DNA of 64,000 nucleotides. It comes from GCA-2746795 sp964643965. Lineage in GTDB: Bacteria; Chloroflexota; Anaerolineae; Promineifilales; Promineifilaceae. The notes under the pieces are model-generated. The model had not been told where the DNA came from and searched no databases. It saw nothing but the letters and a program-made list of their open reading frames with translations. The translations under genes were made by a program, and so were the position numbers. Every line of letters starts with the position of its first letter. The first letter of the stretch is position 1. Shown here piece after piece: positions 45,348-53,626 of this stretch. The stretch lies in the NCBI GenBank assembly GCA_964643965.1, contig CAZXVH010000013.1:1-64000 (forward strand), given 5' to 3'.

Positions 45348-46943
45348 ATGAAACGATGGAATGGCTGGGGAGATGATCACACCACCTACCCCCTCCCCGA
45401 TAAAGCCGCAGATTTTTTAACCGACCTGGTAGGGAGCAGCAAAACGCCGCAGGACGCCAGCTTTAAAGACGTGGCGGCCCGCGTACCCGCCTCCCGGCTG
45501 CCCCACCACATCCTGGTTAACACGGAGCCAGAGGTGCGCCTGCGCCATGCTCGCGGTCAAAGTTTGCCCGACTGGGTGGCGCTGCGCCGCGGGCGCATTC
45601 CCGCCTTCCCCGATGGCGTGGCTTTCCCCACCTTAGATGTCGAGGTGCGCGATCTAATTCGGTATGCCCAGGAGGTGGGGGCAAAGTTGATTCCCTATGG
45701 CGGTGGCACCAGTGTCGTGGGCCATATCAACCCCCAGGCGGGCGACGCCCCGGTGCTGACCATCAATATGCAGCGGCTGAACAACTTACGCCACTTTGAC
45801 GCCACCTCGCAGTTGGCAACTTTTGGCGCGGGCGTATCCGGCCCAGATGTGGAAGCGCAGTTACGCGCCCGCGGCTTTACCCTGGGCCATTATCCGCAGT
45901 CGTTTGAGCTGTCCACCCTGGGCGGCTGGGTGGTGACGCGCTCCTCCGGGCAGCAGTCGCTGGGCTACGGCCGCATCGAAGATCTGTTTGCTGGCGGCGT
46001 CATGGAAACGCCTTCCGGCAGATGGGAACTGCTGGCCCATCCCGCCTCCGCCGCCGGCCCTGATTTGCGCCACCTGGTTCTGGGCAGTGAAGGACGGCTG
46101 GGCATTCTCACAGAAGCCACCGTCCGCGCCACGCCGCTGCCAGAGGAAGAAGCGTTTCACGGCCTCTTTTTTCCGAACTTTGAACTGGGGGAAACGGCCG
46201 TTCGCCACATCGTCCAGGCTAAAATCCCCCTCTCCATGCTGCGCCTCAGCACCGCCATAGAAACCAGCACTACGCTGGCCCTGGCGGGCCATGAACGGCT
46301 CATCAGCGGGTTGGAAACCGTTTTGTCTTTGCGCGGCGTCCAGGATGAGAAATGTATGCTGCTCTTTGGCCTCACAGGGGACAAGGCGTTGGTCAAGATG
46401 GCGCGGAAAGCGGCGCTCAACATCGCCAAAGATCACAATGGCGTGGAAGTGGCCGGGCAAACGTTTGGCAAACAGTGGATGAAAGGGCGCTTCCATACGC
46501 CCTACCTGCGCAATACCTTGTGGGACATGGGTTATGCCATTGATACGCTGGAAACGGCCGTTTCCTGGCATAAAATCGACAAAACCCTGGCCGACATCGA
46601 AGCTGCCTTGCGCCCTGGCCTGGCAGAATGGGGGGAGCGCGTCCACGTCTTCACCCATCTCTCCCACATGTATCCCCAGGGAGCCAGCATCTACACCACC
46701 TACCTTTTCCGTCTGGCCGATGACCCCGACGAAACGCTGGCCCGCTGGCGCAACCTCAAAGCCGCCGCTTCCGCCGCCATCATCGCCAACCAGGGCACAA
46801 TCAGCCACCAACACGGCGTCGGCATAGACCACGCCTCCTACCTGCCCGCCGAAAAAGGAGAACTGGGCATGACGCTGTTGGGAGACATTCTGCACAGTTT
46901 TGATCCGGATGGCATGATGAATCCGGGGAAATTAATTTTATAA
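45348..46943 (+). CDS. FAD-binding oxidase, alkyldihydroxyacetonephosphate synthase-like
   Basis: 531 aa VAO-family flavoprotein. It resembles AGPS, which exchanges an acyl for an alkyl group on DHAP to make ether lipids. Visible are WNGWGDD at the start, the FAD PP-loop IPYGGGTSVVG (about 121), HYPQSFELSTLGGWV followed by RSSGQQSLGYG, the substrate-side THLSHMYPQG (about 435), and a late HHG-like SHQHGVGID with the second catalytic His cluster. GGAG lies 9 nt before the ATG. A glycerol-3-phosphate dehydrogenase gene follows after 9 bp, so both probably serve glycerolipid metabolism. D-lactate dehydrogenase-like alternatives are less likely. Confidence 0.9.
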   Translation: MKRWNGWGDDHTTYPLPDKAADFLTDLVGSSKTPQDASFKDVAARVPASRLPHHILVNTEPEVRLRHARGQSLPDWVALRRGRIPAFPDGVAFPTLDVEVRDLIRYAQEVGAKLIPYGGGTSVVGHINPQAGDAPVLTINMQRLNNLRHFDATSQLATFGAGVSGPDVEAQLRARGFTLGHYPQSFELSTLGGWVVTRSSGQQSLGYGRIEDLFAGGVMETPSGRWELLAHPASAAGPDLRHLVLGSEGRLGILTEATVRATPLPEEEAFHGLFFPNFELGETAVRHIVQAKIPLSMLRLSTAIETSTTLALAGHERLISGLETVLSLRGVQDEKCMLLFGLTGDKALVKMARKAALNIAKDHNGVEVAGQTFGKQWMKGRFHTPYLRNTLWDMGYAIDTLETAVSWHKIDKTLADIEAALRPGLAEWGERVHVFTHLSHMYPQGASIYTTYLFRLADDPDETLARWRNLKAAASAAIIANQGTISHQHGVGIDHASYLPAEKGELGMTLLGDILHSFDPDGMMNPGKLIL

Positions 46944-46952
46944 AGGTAAACT

Positions 46953-48719
46953 ATGACCAAAAACAGTCGCACACAAACCTGGCAAACTCTCGACCAGCCC
47001 TGGGACCTCATCGTCATTGGCGGGGGCATCACCGGCGCGGGCATTTTGCGCGAGGCGGCGCGGTTGGGTCTTAAGGCGCTGCTGGTGGAGCAGAAAGATT
47101 TCGCCTGGGGCACCTCCAGCCGCTCTTCCAAACTGGTGCATGGCGGGCTGCGTTACCTCAAGGAAGGCAAACTGGGCCTCACCCGCGCCTCCGTGTTGGA
47201 ACGGGAACATTTGCTCGACGAAGGGCCGGGCCTCATCGATCCCTTGGGTTTCCTGCTGGCGGCCTACAAAGAAGATAAAACGGGACGCCTCGTCTATGGC
47301 GCGGGCCTCACCCTCTATGATCTGCTGGCGCTGCAATGGAGCTACAAATATTACAGTCCACGCGACTTTCAGATGTTGGCTCCTCGTCTCTCTACGGCCG
47401 GGCTGAAAGGCGGCTTCCGCTACGGCGACGCCCAAACGGATGACGCCCGCCTGGTTTTGCGCGTGATTCAAGAAGCGGTGGGAGATGGGGCCACGGCCGT
47501 TAACTACGTCTCCGCCCAAACCCTGCTCAAGGATGAACAGGGGCAGGTCAACGGCCTGCTTCTGCACAATCAAGTCAGCGGGCAAACGGCGGCCGTCCAC
47601 GCCCGCGCCATCATCAACGCCACCGGCGCCTGGGCCGACAACCTGCGCCAACAAGTAGACGGCGAAGCCAAAATCCGGCCGCTGCGCGGCAGCCATCTCA
47701 TCTTTCCCCGCTGGCGGCTGCCCATGCCCCAGGCCGTCACCTTCATGCACCCCATCGACCAACGCCCCGTCATGATTTTTCCCTGGGAAGGCATCACCCT
47801 GGTAGGCACCACCGATGTGGATCACGGGCAGCCGTTAAACGAGGAGCCGCGCATTTCCCCTGAGGAAACGGCCTACTTGCTGGCGGCCGTGCAGTCGCAG
47901 TTTCCCTCGCTAGACATTACGCCGGCGGATGTGATTTCCGCTTTTGCCGGGGTGCGTCCGGTCATCGGCTCCGGCAAAGCCGACCCTTCTGAGGAATCGC
48001 GGGATCATGTGGTGTGGCAAGAAAATGGCCTGCTCACCGTCACCGGCGGCAAAATGACCACCTTCCGCCTGATCGCCCTGGATGCCCTGGAAGCGGTGAA
48101 ACATTTGCTGCCCGACATCCCGGAACCAGACCACAAGCAGCCGGTGCTGGACCCGGTGGACGTGGAATTGACAGATAACGGCGCTCTGGATGAATCTTCT
48201 CGCCGTCGCTTGTTGGGGCGTTATGGCGCGGCGGCGCCTGATTTAGTGGCGGCGGCTCAGGCAGATGAGTTTATGGTTATCGAGGGAACGCAAACGCTGT
48301 GGGCGGAACTGCGCTGGGCGGCGCGGGCGGAAAATGTGGTGCATCTGGATGATCTGCTGCTGCGGCGCACCCGGTTGGGGCTGCTGCTGCCTGAGGGCGG
48401 GGCCAGTTTGCTGCCGCGCATCCGCGCCATCTGCCAGCCGGAACTGGGCTGGGACGATGCCCGTTGGCGGCAAGAAGAGGCGGATTACCGGACGCTCATC
48501 GACTGCTGCTACACCGTCCCGGAAGCGGCGCTCATCCCGGATTGGAAAGCGATGCTGGCGGATGGCAGAGCCGCCCGCCTGGTGATGCGAAGAGAGAAGA
48601 AGGCAGCGGGGAAACGGCCGTTGCTGATTGCGGTTGTGCTTGGACTGGCTGTTTTGATGGGCTGCTGGTGGTGGAGAAAAAGGGATGGGGGTGAACGGCC
48701 GTTTACAAATCTAATGTGA
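46953..48719 (+). CDS. glpD: Glycerol-3-phosphate dehydrogenase (GlpD-type) with C-terminal membrane tail
   Basis: 588 aa FAD-dependent enzyme oxidising sn-glycerol 3-phosphate to DHAP, feeding electrons to quinone. FAD-binding VIGGGITGAG (about 21-30), SSRSSKLVHGGLRYL near 58, LGTTDVD-type GTTDVDHGQ and GGKMTTFR are all present. The C-terminal domain is followed by an added hydrophobic helix near 555-575 (IAVVLGLAVLMGCWWW) and a basic end, absent from E. coli GlpD, which would anchor it to the membrane. AAAGG 6 nt before the ATG. Product DHAP would be the substrate for the AGPS-like partner's pathway. Its 3' end overlaps the converging toxin gene by 17 bp. Confidence 0.93.
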   Translation: MTKNSRTQTWQTLDQPWDLIVIGGGITGAGILREAARLGLKALLVEQKDFAWGTSSRSSKLVHGGLRYLKEGKLGLTRASVLEREHLLDEGPGLIDPLGFLLAAYKEDKTGRLVYGAGLTLYDLLALQWSYKYYSPRDFQMLAPRLSTAGLKGGFRYGDAQTDDARLVLRVIQEAVGDGATAVNYVSAQTLLKDEQGQVNGLLLHNQVSGQTAAVHARAIINATGAWADNLRQQVDGEAKIRPLRGSHLIFPRWRLPMPQAVTFMHPIDQRPVMIFPWEGITLVGTTDVDHGQPLNEEPRISPEETAYLLAAVQSQFPSLDITPADVISAFAGVRPVIGSGKADPSEESRDHVVWQENGLLTVTGGKMTTFRLIALDALEAVKHLLPDIPEPDHKQPVLDPVDVELTDNGALDESSRRRLLGRYGAAAPDLVAAAQADEFMVIEGTQTLWAELRWAARAENVVHLDDLLLRRTRLGLLLPEGGASLLPRIRAICQPELGWDDARWRQEEADYRTLIDCCYTVPEAALIPDWKAMLADGRAARLVMRREKKAAGKRPLLIAVVLGLAVLMGCWWWRKRDGGERPFTNLM

Positions 48720-49041
48720 TCTTTAAGATACGATCCACCTTTGCCATCACATCCGGCGATAAACTGCCCCGTTGCTTCAGCAACCGTGTCTTAGCAATCG
48801 CCCGAACTTGCCCGCCCAAAGCGACTGAATCATTTGTCAAGCCGCCATTACCCGCTTGAATTTCAACCGTGTTGGGGTAGGATCGCTTCACATTTTTTGC
48901 GCTGGTAATTGGCACAATCACAATCACTGAGCCGTATTGATTGATCGCATCTCGACTGACTACAATGACAGGTCTTACGCCCGCTTGCTCAGAACCTTCG
49001 GTAGGATTCAATCTCGCATCAAAAATATCTCCACGTTTCAT
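48703..49041 (-). CDS. MazF/PemK-family toxin (mRNA interferase)
   Basis: 112 aa endoribonuclease of the MazF/PemK type, cutting mRNA at short sequence sites. MKRGDIFDARLNPTEGSEQ is followed by RPVIVVSRDAINQYG and VPITS, the SH3-like barrel pattern, with the catalytic Arg and Thr at usual places. The ATG at 49041 overlaps the antitoxin stop by four bases (ATGA), so translation is coupled. Antitoxin encoded upstream. Confidence 0.93.
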   Translation of the reverse strand: MKRGDIFDARLNPTEGSEQAGVRPVIVVSRDAINQYGSVIVIVPITSAKNVKRSYPNTVEIQAGNGGLTNDSVALGGQVRAIAKTRLLKQRGSLSPDVMAKVDRILKITLDL

Positions 49042-49334
49042 TCTAAAGTTGTCTCTCCCCCGCCTAACGCTTCCCAATCACTTTCAGCAAAAGATTCTGC
49101 CACTTCAGTTTGAAATGACAGGTAATCGGCATCGTCTGCCATAGCAGCAAACTGGCGATCAATTTCTTCCCGTTCTAAATGGGTAATAAACTGTTCCAAC
49201 GCGGCCACAACAAGCGCATTTCGGTTTGGCACTTTTCCAGAATCTATCACACCCTGACTCCGTTGCAGTAAGTTTACAGGCAATGTGACCGTTGTTCGCA
49301 CGGTTTCATATTTATCAAGCATATTGGGTTGCAT
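49038..49334 (-). CDS. Antitoxin of the MazF module (RHH-like)
   Basis: 98 aa acidic protein. The N-terminus looks like a ribbon-helix-helix DNA-binding region (ETVRTTVTLPVNLLQRSQ, then NRNALVVAALEQFI), and the C-terminal half is acidic (EEIDRQFAAMADDADY), the typical toxin-neutralising part. Start at 49334 has GGAGG 6 nt upstream, preferred to the longer frame. Pair with the MazF toxin downstream. Confidence 0.88.
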   Translation of the reverse strand: MQPNMLDKYETVRTTVTLPVNLLQRSQGVIDSGKVPNRNALVVAALEQFITHLEREEIDRQFAAMADDADYLSFQTEVAESFAESDWEALGGGETTLE

Positions 49335-49457
49335 ACAAACCTCCATCGTATTTGATGCGTAATATGATGACATTATAGATGCGTCGAGAGATGCATGTCA
49401 AACTATTCCTTCACAATGGCTGCGCGGCGTTTTTGTTGACGTACTGTTATTGCTAAA

Positions 49458-49505
49458 CGAGGACTGAGCTTGTCGAAGTCCGGACTTCGACAAGCTCAGT
49501 CCTCG
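49458..49505. repeat. Perfect 48-bp palindrome
   Basis: Two 24-nt arms (49458-49481, 49482-49505) are perfectly complementary with no spacer. The core is CTTGTCGAAGTCC-GGACTTCGACAAG. Elements of this type ('TTCGACAAGCTCAGT') are common in draft genomes of this phylum. It lies in a spacer between two divergent genes. Confidence 0.95.
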
Positions 49506-49642
49506 TCTCCATCAACCAAAGTTACGCGCACCCCTTCACAATTCACAATTCATAATTCTCCTGTTAAACCCCATTAGCGTTTAATTAACGATGGTTTGTT
49601 ACGCTGTAGCCTGTAGATTCCTATCCCTGATTTTAGAAAAGG

Positions 49643-50092
49643 ATGATGAACCACATGCTTATGAATACAGACCATCACGATCAACTGATAACCAGCCTGA
49701 TCAGGCGCATGATCTTCCAGATCGCCCCCCATGAAATGAAGATGTTCCAGGGGCAAAAAGAAGAATACCTGCGCGATCCGCAGCAAATCATTAACAAACG
49801 AGGGTACAGCGATGAGAAAACCGGCTGCCCGGACATCTTGTTCCTGGCCCCTATTGTGCGCAAAATATTGGTCGATATCGTCACTTTTTTAGAAGAAGAA
49901 ATCGATCCAAACAGCGCTTCTTCCCCACGAGCCACACCGCCCGTCTCTTTGTCACCGGCGCAGATGAAAAAACTGTATGATTACGCCTACGACAAAGCAT
50001 ACCATTACCAACTATCTTCGCTAAAGGCTCACCGGGTAGCGGACGCGGTGGTAGACAGCCTGACCAGCGCTAAAGGCCCCTGCCGCCGATAA
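49643..50092 (+). CDS. Uncharacterised small soluble protein
   Basis: 149 aa, no signal peptide or membrane helix. A helical region with conserved-looking HDQLITSLIRRMIFQIAPHE is followed by RDPQQIINKRGYSDEKTGCPDI, then a Pro/Ser-rich stretch (about 95-110) and a final helix pair. I do not recognise a family. An AAAAGG at 49637-49642 and several ATGs nearby (49643, 49646, 49655) make the exact start unsure. Stands alone between the TA module and queA. Confidence 0.65.
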   Translation: MMNHMLMNTDHHDQLITSLIRRMIFQIAPHEMKMFQGQKEEYLRDPQQIINKRGYSDEKTGCPDILFLAPIVRKILVDIVTFLEEEIDPNSASSPRATPPVSLSPAQMKKLYDYAYDKAYHYQLSSLKAHRVADAVVDSLTSAKGPCRR

Positions 50093-50193
50093 AGCGACCA
50101 GATTGGAGATTAGAGATTAGACAGCGTTCAATCTCAAGCCCTCTCTATCTCTATCTCCATCTCTATCTCTCTTCTCTCTCTAACTCCCCTTCT

Positions 50194-50222
50194 TTGGCGG
50201 CGTCTTCAGGAAACGTTACAAT
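50194..50222 (+). promoter_or_regulatory. Promoter for a probably leaderless queA transcript
   Basis: TTGGCG (50194-50199), a 17-bp spacer and TACAAT (50217-50222). The expected start (+1) falls on the A of the queA ATG at 50229, with no ribosome site upstream, as at pcrA. Confidence 0.6.
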
Positions 50223-50228
50223 GGTTTC

Positions 50229-51332
50229 ATGCGAACTGAAGACTTCACCTACCACCTACCACCCACGCTCATCGCCCAACGGCCGTTATCTCCCCGAGAC
50301 GCCAGCCGCTTATTGGTACTCAACCGGGAAAACGGCCGTTTAAGCCACCACCACTTCAGTGACATCCTCACCTTCTTGCAGCCCGGCGACATCCTCGTAG
50401 CCAACAACAGCCGCGTCATCCCCGCCCGGCTGTTCGGCCAAAAGCCGACCGGCGGCAAAGTGGAAATCTTGCTGCTCACCCGGGTAGACGAACGGCGCTG
50501 GCAGGCGCTCGTCGGCGGCAAAAAGCTGGGAACGGGCAGCCAGATTCAACTGCTGGATGTGGAGGGAAATCTAACAGACCTGGTGGGTACGGTAACGGCC
50601 GTTCTCGAGGGCGCTCAGCGTGAAATCCAGTTCAATCGTCCCCTGGACGACGACCTGGAGCAAATTGGCCACACTCCCTTGCCTCCCTACATCCACGAAC
50701 GCCTGGCCGACGCCGAGCGTTACCAAACCATCTTCGCCCGGCCCCCCGGCTCCGCCGCCGCCCCCACCGCCGGCCTGCACTTCAGCGGCGACCTGCTCCT
50801 GGCGCTGCGCGAAAAAGGGGTCCTCTTTGAGACCGTCACCCTGCATGTGGGGCTGGACACCTTCAAACCGGTAGACGCCGTGGCAGTGGCCGACCACCAT
50901 ATCCACAGCGAATGGGCCAGCCTCAGCCCCGCCGCTGCCAAACGCATCAACGAAGCCAAATTAGCGGGCGGCAGGCTCATCGCCGTAGGCACAACGGCCG
51001 TTCGCACCCTGGAATCCGCCGCCCTCAAATCCGCCGGATTCAGCGGCAGCCTGCAAACCATCAGCACCGGCGACGCCGCCGGCGAAACCAGCAATATTTG
51101 TCCCTGGAAACCGGTGGCCGCCTTTGAAGGGCCGACCGATCTCTTCATTTACCCCGGTTACAAATTCCGCGCCGTCGATGCCCTGATCACCAACTTTCAC
51201 CTGCCCCAGTCCAGTCTACTGATGCTCGTCTCTGCCTTTGCCGGGCGGGAAACGATTATGGCGGCGTATGAAACGGCCGTTCAAGAACAGTACCGCTTCT
51301 ATTCCTTTGGCGACGCCATGTTCATCCTCTAA
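50229..51332 (+). CDS. queA: tRNA preQ1(34) S-adenosylmethionine ribosyltransferase-isomerase
   Basis: 367 aa QueA, which moves the ribosyl part of SAM onto preQ1 in the wobble position of certain tRNAs, forming epoxyqueuosine. The family blocks are DFTYHLPPTLIAQRPL at the start, ANNSRVIPARL near 60, GSAAAPTAGLHF (about 178), HVGLDTFKPV and the late FHLPQSSLLMLVSAFAG. Length is normal. No other queuosine gene lies in the window. The upstream spacer carries a CT-rich microsatellite (50146-50186). Confidence 0.96.
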   Translation: MRTEDFTYHLPPTLIAQRPLSPRDASRLLVLNRENGRLSHHHFSDILTFLQPGDILVANNSRVIPARLFGQKPTGGKVEILLLTRVDERRWQALVGGKKLGTGSQIQLLDVEGNLTDLVGTVTAVLEGAQREIQFNRPLDDDLEQIGHTPLPPYIHERLADAERYQTIFARPPGSAAAPTAGLHFSGDLLLALREKGVLFETVTLHVGLDTFKPVDAVAVADHHIHSEWASLSPAAAKRINEAKLAGGRLIAVGTTAVRTLESAALKSAGFSGSLQTISTGDAAGETSNICPWKPVAAFEGPTDLFIYPGYKFRAVDALITNFHLPQSSLLMLVSAFAGRETIMAAYETAVQEQYRFYSFGDAMFIL

Positions 51333-51395
51333 TCAGGTTGTCCTTTCAAAACAATTGCCCGGAGGAGCCACGGCGTAATACCGAGAAACTTTGAT

Positions 51396-53435
51396 ATGCT
51401 CATGAAAAAACAGGCGTGGACAAAACGCCCCCTCATCCGTATCCTGATCATCTGGATTGTGGAAGCGCTGTCGCTGGTGCTGCTCACCTTTGTCATGCGC
51501 AGCCTGTCGGTAGACAGCTTGCTCACCGCTTTCCTGGCGGCGGCCGCTATTGGCTTGCTCAACGCCCTGCTCTGGCCGCTACTCAGTTACCTCATCCTCC
51601 CTTTCGCCGTGTTGACATTGGGGCTGGCCTCCCTGGCGCTGAACGGCTTCATCATCTGGCTGGCGGGACAAATCGTGCCGGGCTTCATGGTAGCCAGCCT
51701 ATGGTCGGCTGTCCTGGCGGCATTGGCCATGACGGCCAGCAACATCATCGCCAGTTCTCTGCTCACGATTGATGACGACAATTCGTACTATCGGAACGTG
51801 GTGCGCCGCCGCGCCAGGCGATGGGCAAAACCGGCCGAAACAGAAACGCCTGGTTTCCTTTTCCTGGAGATCGACGGTCTGGCAGAACCGGTGTTAGAAA
51901 AAGCGATGGCGAACGGCTACGCGCCCACCATGAAACGGTGGCTGGCGACAGGCAGCCATAAACTGACAACCTGGGAAACAGACCTCTCTTCACAAACATC
52001 GGCCGGCCAGGCTGGCATTCTGCACGGCAACAACAACAATATCCCCGCCTTTCGCTGGTATAATCGCCAGCAGAAAAAAATCATCTCCTCCAACAGCCCG
52101 GATGAGATGGCTGCCCTGGAAAAACGGCTCTCAGATGGCAACGGCTTACTCAACATGCAGGGCGTCAGCCGGGGCAATCTGCTGTCTGGCGATGCTCCAT
52201 ACGTGATGACGACCGCCAGCACCATGAAAGATTTATCCCGCCTGCATTTGACGGATTTTTATACTTATTTTGTCAACCCTTACAATTTTACGCGCACGCT
52301 GCTGCTGGTCGTTTGGGATCTGTTGCTAGAAAAGTGGCAGTTTCACTGCGCTCGTAAAAACAAGGTGCACCCTATTTTAGATAAGCAGAAACGGGGCGGT
52401 AAATATCCGCTGCTGCGCGTGTTCACGACCGTCATTATGCGTGAACTGAATATTTACACGCTGATTGGCGACATGTATGCCGGGGTGAACTCAGCTTACG
52501 CCACCTTTGTGGGCTATGATGAAGTGGCGCACCATTCTGGCGTGGAATCCACCGATGCGTTTGATATTTTGCACAAGTTAGACGAGCAGTTTGCCCGCCT
52601 GGAAAGCGCCGCCGCCAGCGCCCCACGCCCTTATCACTTTGTGGTGCTTTCAGATCATGGGCAGAGCAGCGGGGCTACGTTTAAACAGCGCTATGGTTAT
52701 ACCTTGGAGGGGTTGGTGCAGCAGTTGGCGCGAGAAAGCCTGGTGCAAGCGGTGATGAGTAGTGATGAGGCGTGGGGGCATATCAATGTCTTTCTCAATG
52801 ACGCCATGCAGCATGATGAAAAGAGCAGCGACTCCATTCGCCGTTTGCTGAAGAAGAACCAACGGGCCGATGGAGAGGTGGTGTTGGGACCAGAAGAGTT
52901 AGCGGAAACGGCCGTTCACGAAACAGCCAATATCCTGGTGCTGGCGTCCGGTAATCTGGGGCTGGTCTACAGCACAAACCGGGATAAACGGGTGACGCTG
53001 GAAGAAGTGGAAGAGGTCTTTCCCGACATGTTGGCCGGATTGACGGCACATGAAGGCGTCGGCTTTGTCATGATTCATTCGGAAACGCATGGCCCGGTGG
53101 TTATCAGTGACAACGGCCGTTATTTCCTGGACGAAGCGCGTATTGAAGGGGAAAATCCGCTGGCTGGGTTTGGCCCCAACGCCGCCCACCATTTGCGGCG
53201 CTACGACGCCTTCCCCGACGCGCCTGATTTGTACATCAATAGTTTCTACGACCCGGTGAAAAACGAAGTAGCTGCTTACGAAGAACTCATAGGCAGTCAT
53301 GGCGGCATGGGTGGCTACCAGACACAGCCCTTTATCCTATACCCGGCTGAGTTTGAGCTGGATGAAAAAGAAATAATTGGAGCAACGGCCGTTTATCGGC
53401 AACTCAAAAGCTGGCTGCATAGGTATCAACAATGA
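51396..53435 (+). CDS. Fusion of phage-holin-like membrane domain and phosphodiesterase/phosphatase
   Basis: 679 aa. Residues about 10-125 hold four hydrophobic segments in the pattern of the mycobacterial 4-TMS holin family (PF04020). A linker then leads to an alkaline-phosphatase-superfamily domain of the nucleotide pyrophosphatase/phosphodiesterase type (about 150-670). It has LEIDGLAEPVLEKAM as the first metal site, WETDLSSQTSAGQAGI with the expected nucleophile Thr/Ser, YATFVGYDEVAHHSG, and LSDHGQSSG as the last metal site. So it is a membrane-tethered hydrolase whose substrate, perhaps a phosphate or phosphonate ester, is unknown. ATG 51396 or 51402. First of three overlapping genes. 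Confidence 0.88.
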   Translation: MLMKKQAWTKRPLIRILIIWIVEALSLVLLTFVMRSLSVDSLLTAFLAAAAIGLLNALLWPLLSYLILPFAVLTLGLASLALNGFIIWLAGQIVPGFMVASLWSAVLAALAMTASNIIASSLLTIDDDNSYYRNVVRRRARRWAKPAETETPGFLFLEIDGLAEPVLEKAMANGYAPTMKRWLATGSHKLTTWETDLSSQTSAGQAGILHGNNNNIPAFRWYNRQQKKIISSNSPDEMAALEKRLSDGNGLLNMQGVSRGNLLSGDAPYVMTTASTMKDLSRLHLTDFYTYFVNPYNFTRTLLLVVWDLLLEKWQFHCARKNKVHPILDKQKRGGKYPLLRVFTTVIMRELNIYTLIGDMYAGVNSAYATFVGYDEVAHHSGVESTDAFDILHKLDEQFARLESAAASAPRPYHFVVLSDHGQSSGATFKQRYGYTLEGLVQQLARESLVQAVMSSDEAWGHINVFLNDAMQHDEKSSDSIRRLLKKNQRADGEVVLGPEELAETAVHETANILVLASGNLGLVYSTNRDKRVTLEEVEEVFPDMLAGLTAHEGVGFVMIHSETHGPVVISDNGRYFLDEARIEGENPLAGFGPNAAHHLRRYDAFPDAPDLYINSFYDPVKNEVAAYEELIGSHGGMGGYQTQPFILYPAEFELDEKEIIGATAVYRQLKSWLHRYQQ

Positions 53436-53626
53436 CAAAACGACAACTTGGACTGATCATCATCGCCTCAGGCGTCTTCGCCATCCTCGCTTCCTTTGTA
53501 AACGATTGGCTCGGCGGCGGCGATTTTCAAGGCATTGGCCCCACCCAAAGATTGGCGCTGCTGGGCGCGGGCTTCGTTATTCTGGTAGGCATTTCGCTGC
53601 TGCCATTGGGAGATAGACCGGCATGA
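53432..53626 (+). CDS. Small membrane protein
   Basis: 64 aa with two hydrophobic helices (about 5-23: LGLIIIASGVFAILASFV, and 42-60: ALLGAGFVILVGISLLPL) joined by a Gly-rich loop. Coupled by an ATGA overlap with the gene before it (53432-53435) and the gene after it (53623-53626), so all three are translated together. No family recognised; a helper of the glycosyltransferase or hydrolase is inferred from the coupling. Confidence 0.8.
   Translation: MTKRQLGLIIIASGVFAILASFVNDWLGGGDFQGIGPTQRLALLGAGFVILVGISLLPLGDRPA

Noticed and set aside
45861..46895. 344-codon minus-strand ORF opposite the AGPS-like gene
   Set aside because: Antisense of a conserved enzyme; composition typical of a shadow frame in GC-rich codons.
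46938..47825. 295-codon minus-strand ORF opposite glpD
   Set aside because: Shadow frame; the plus-strand gene carries all GlpD motifs.
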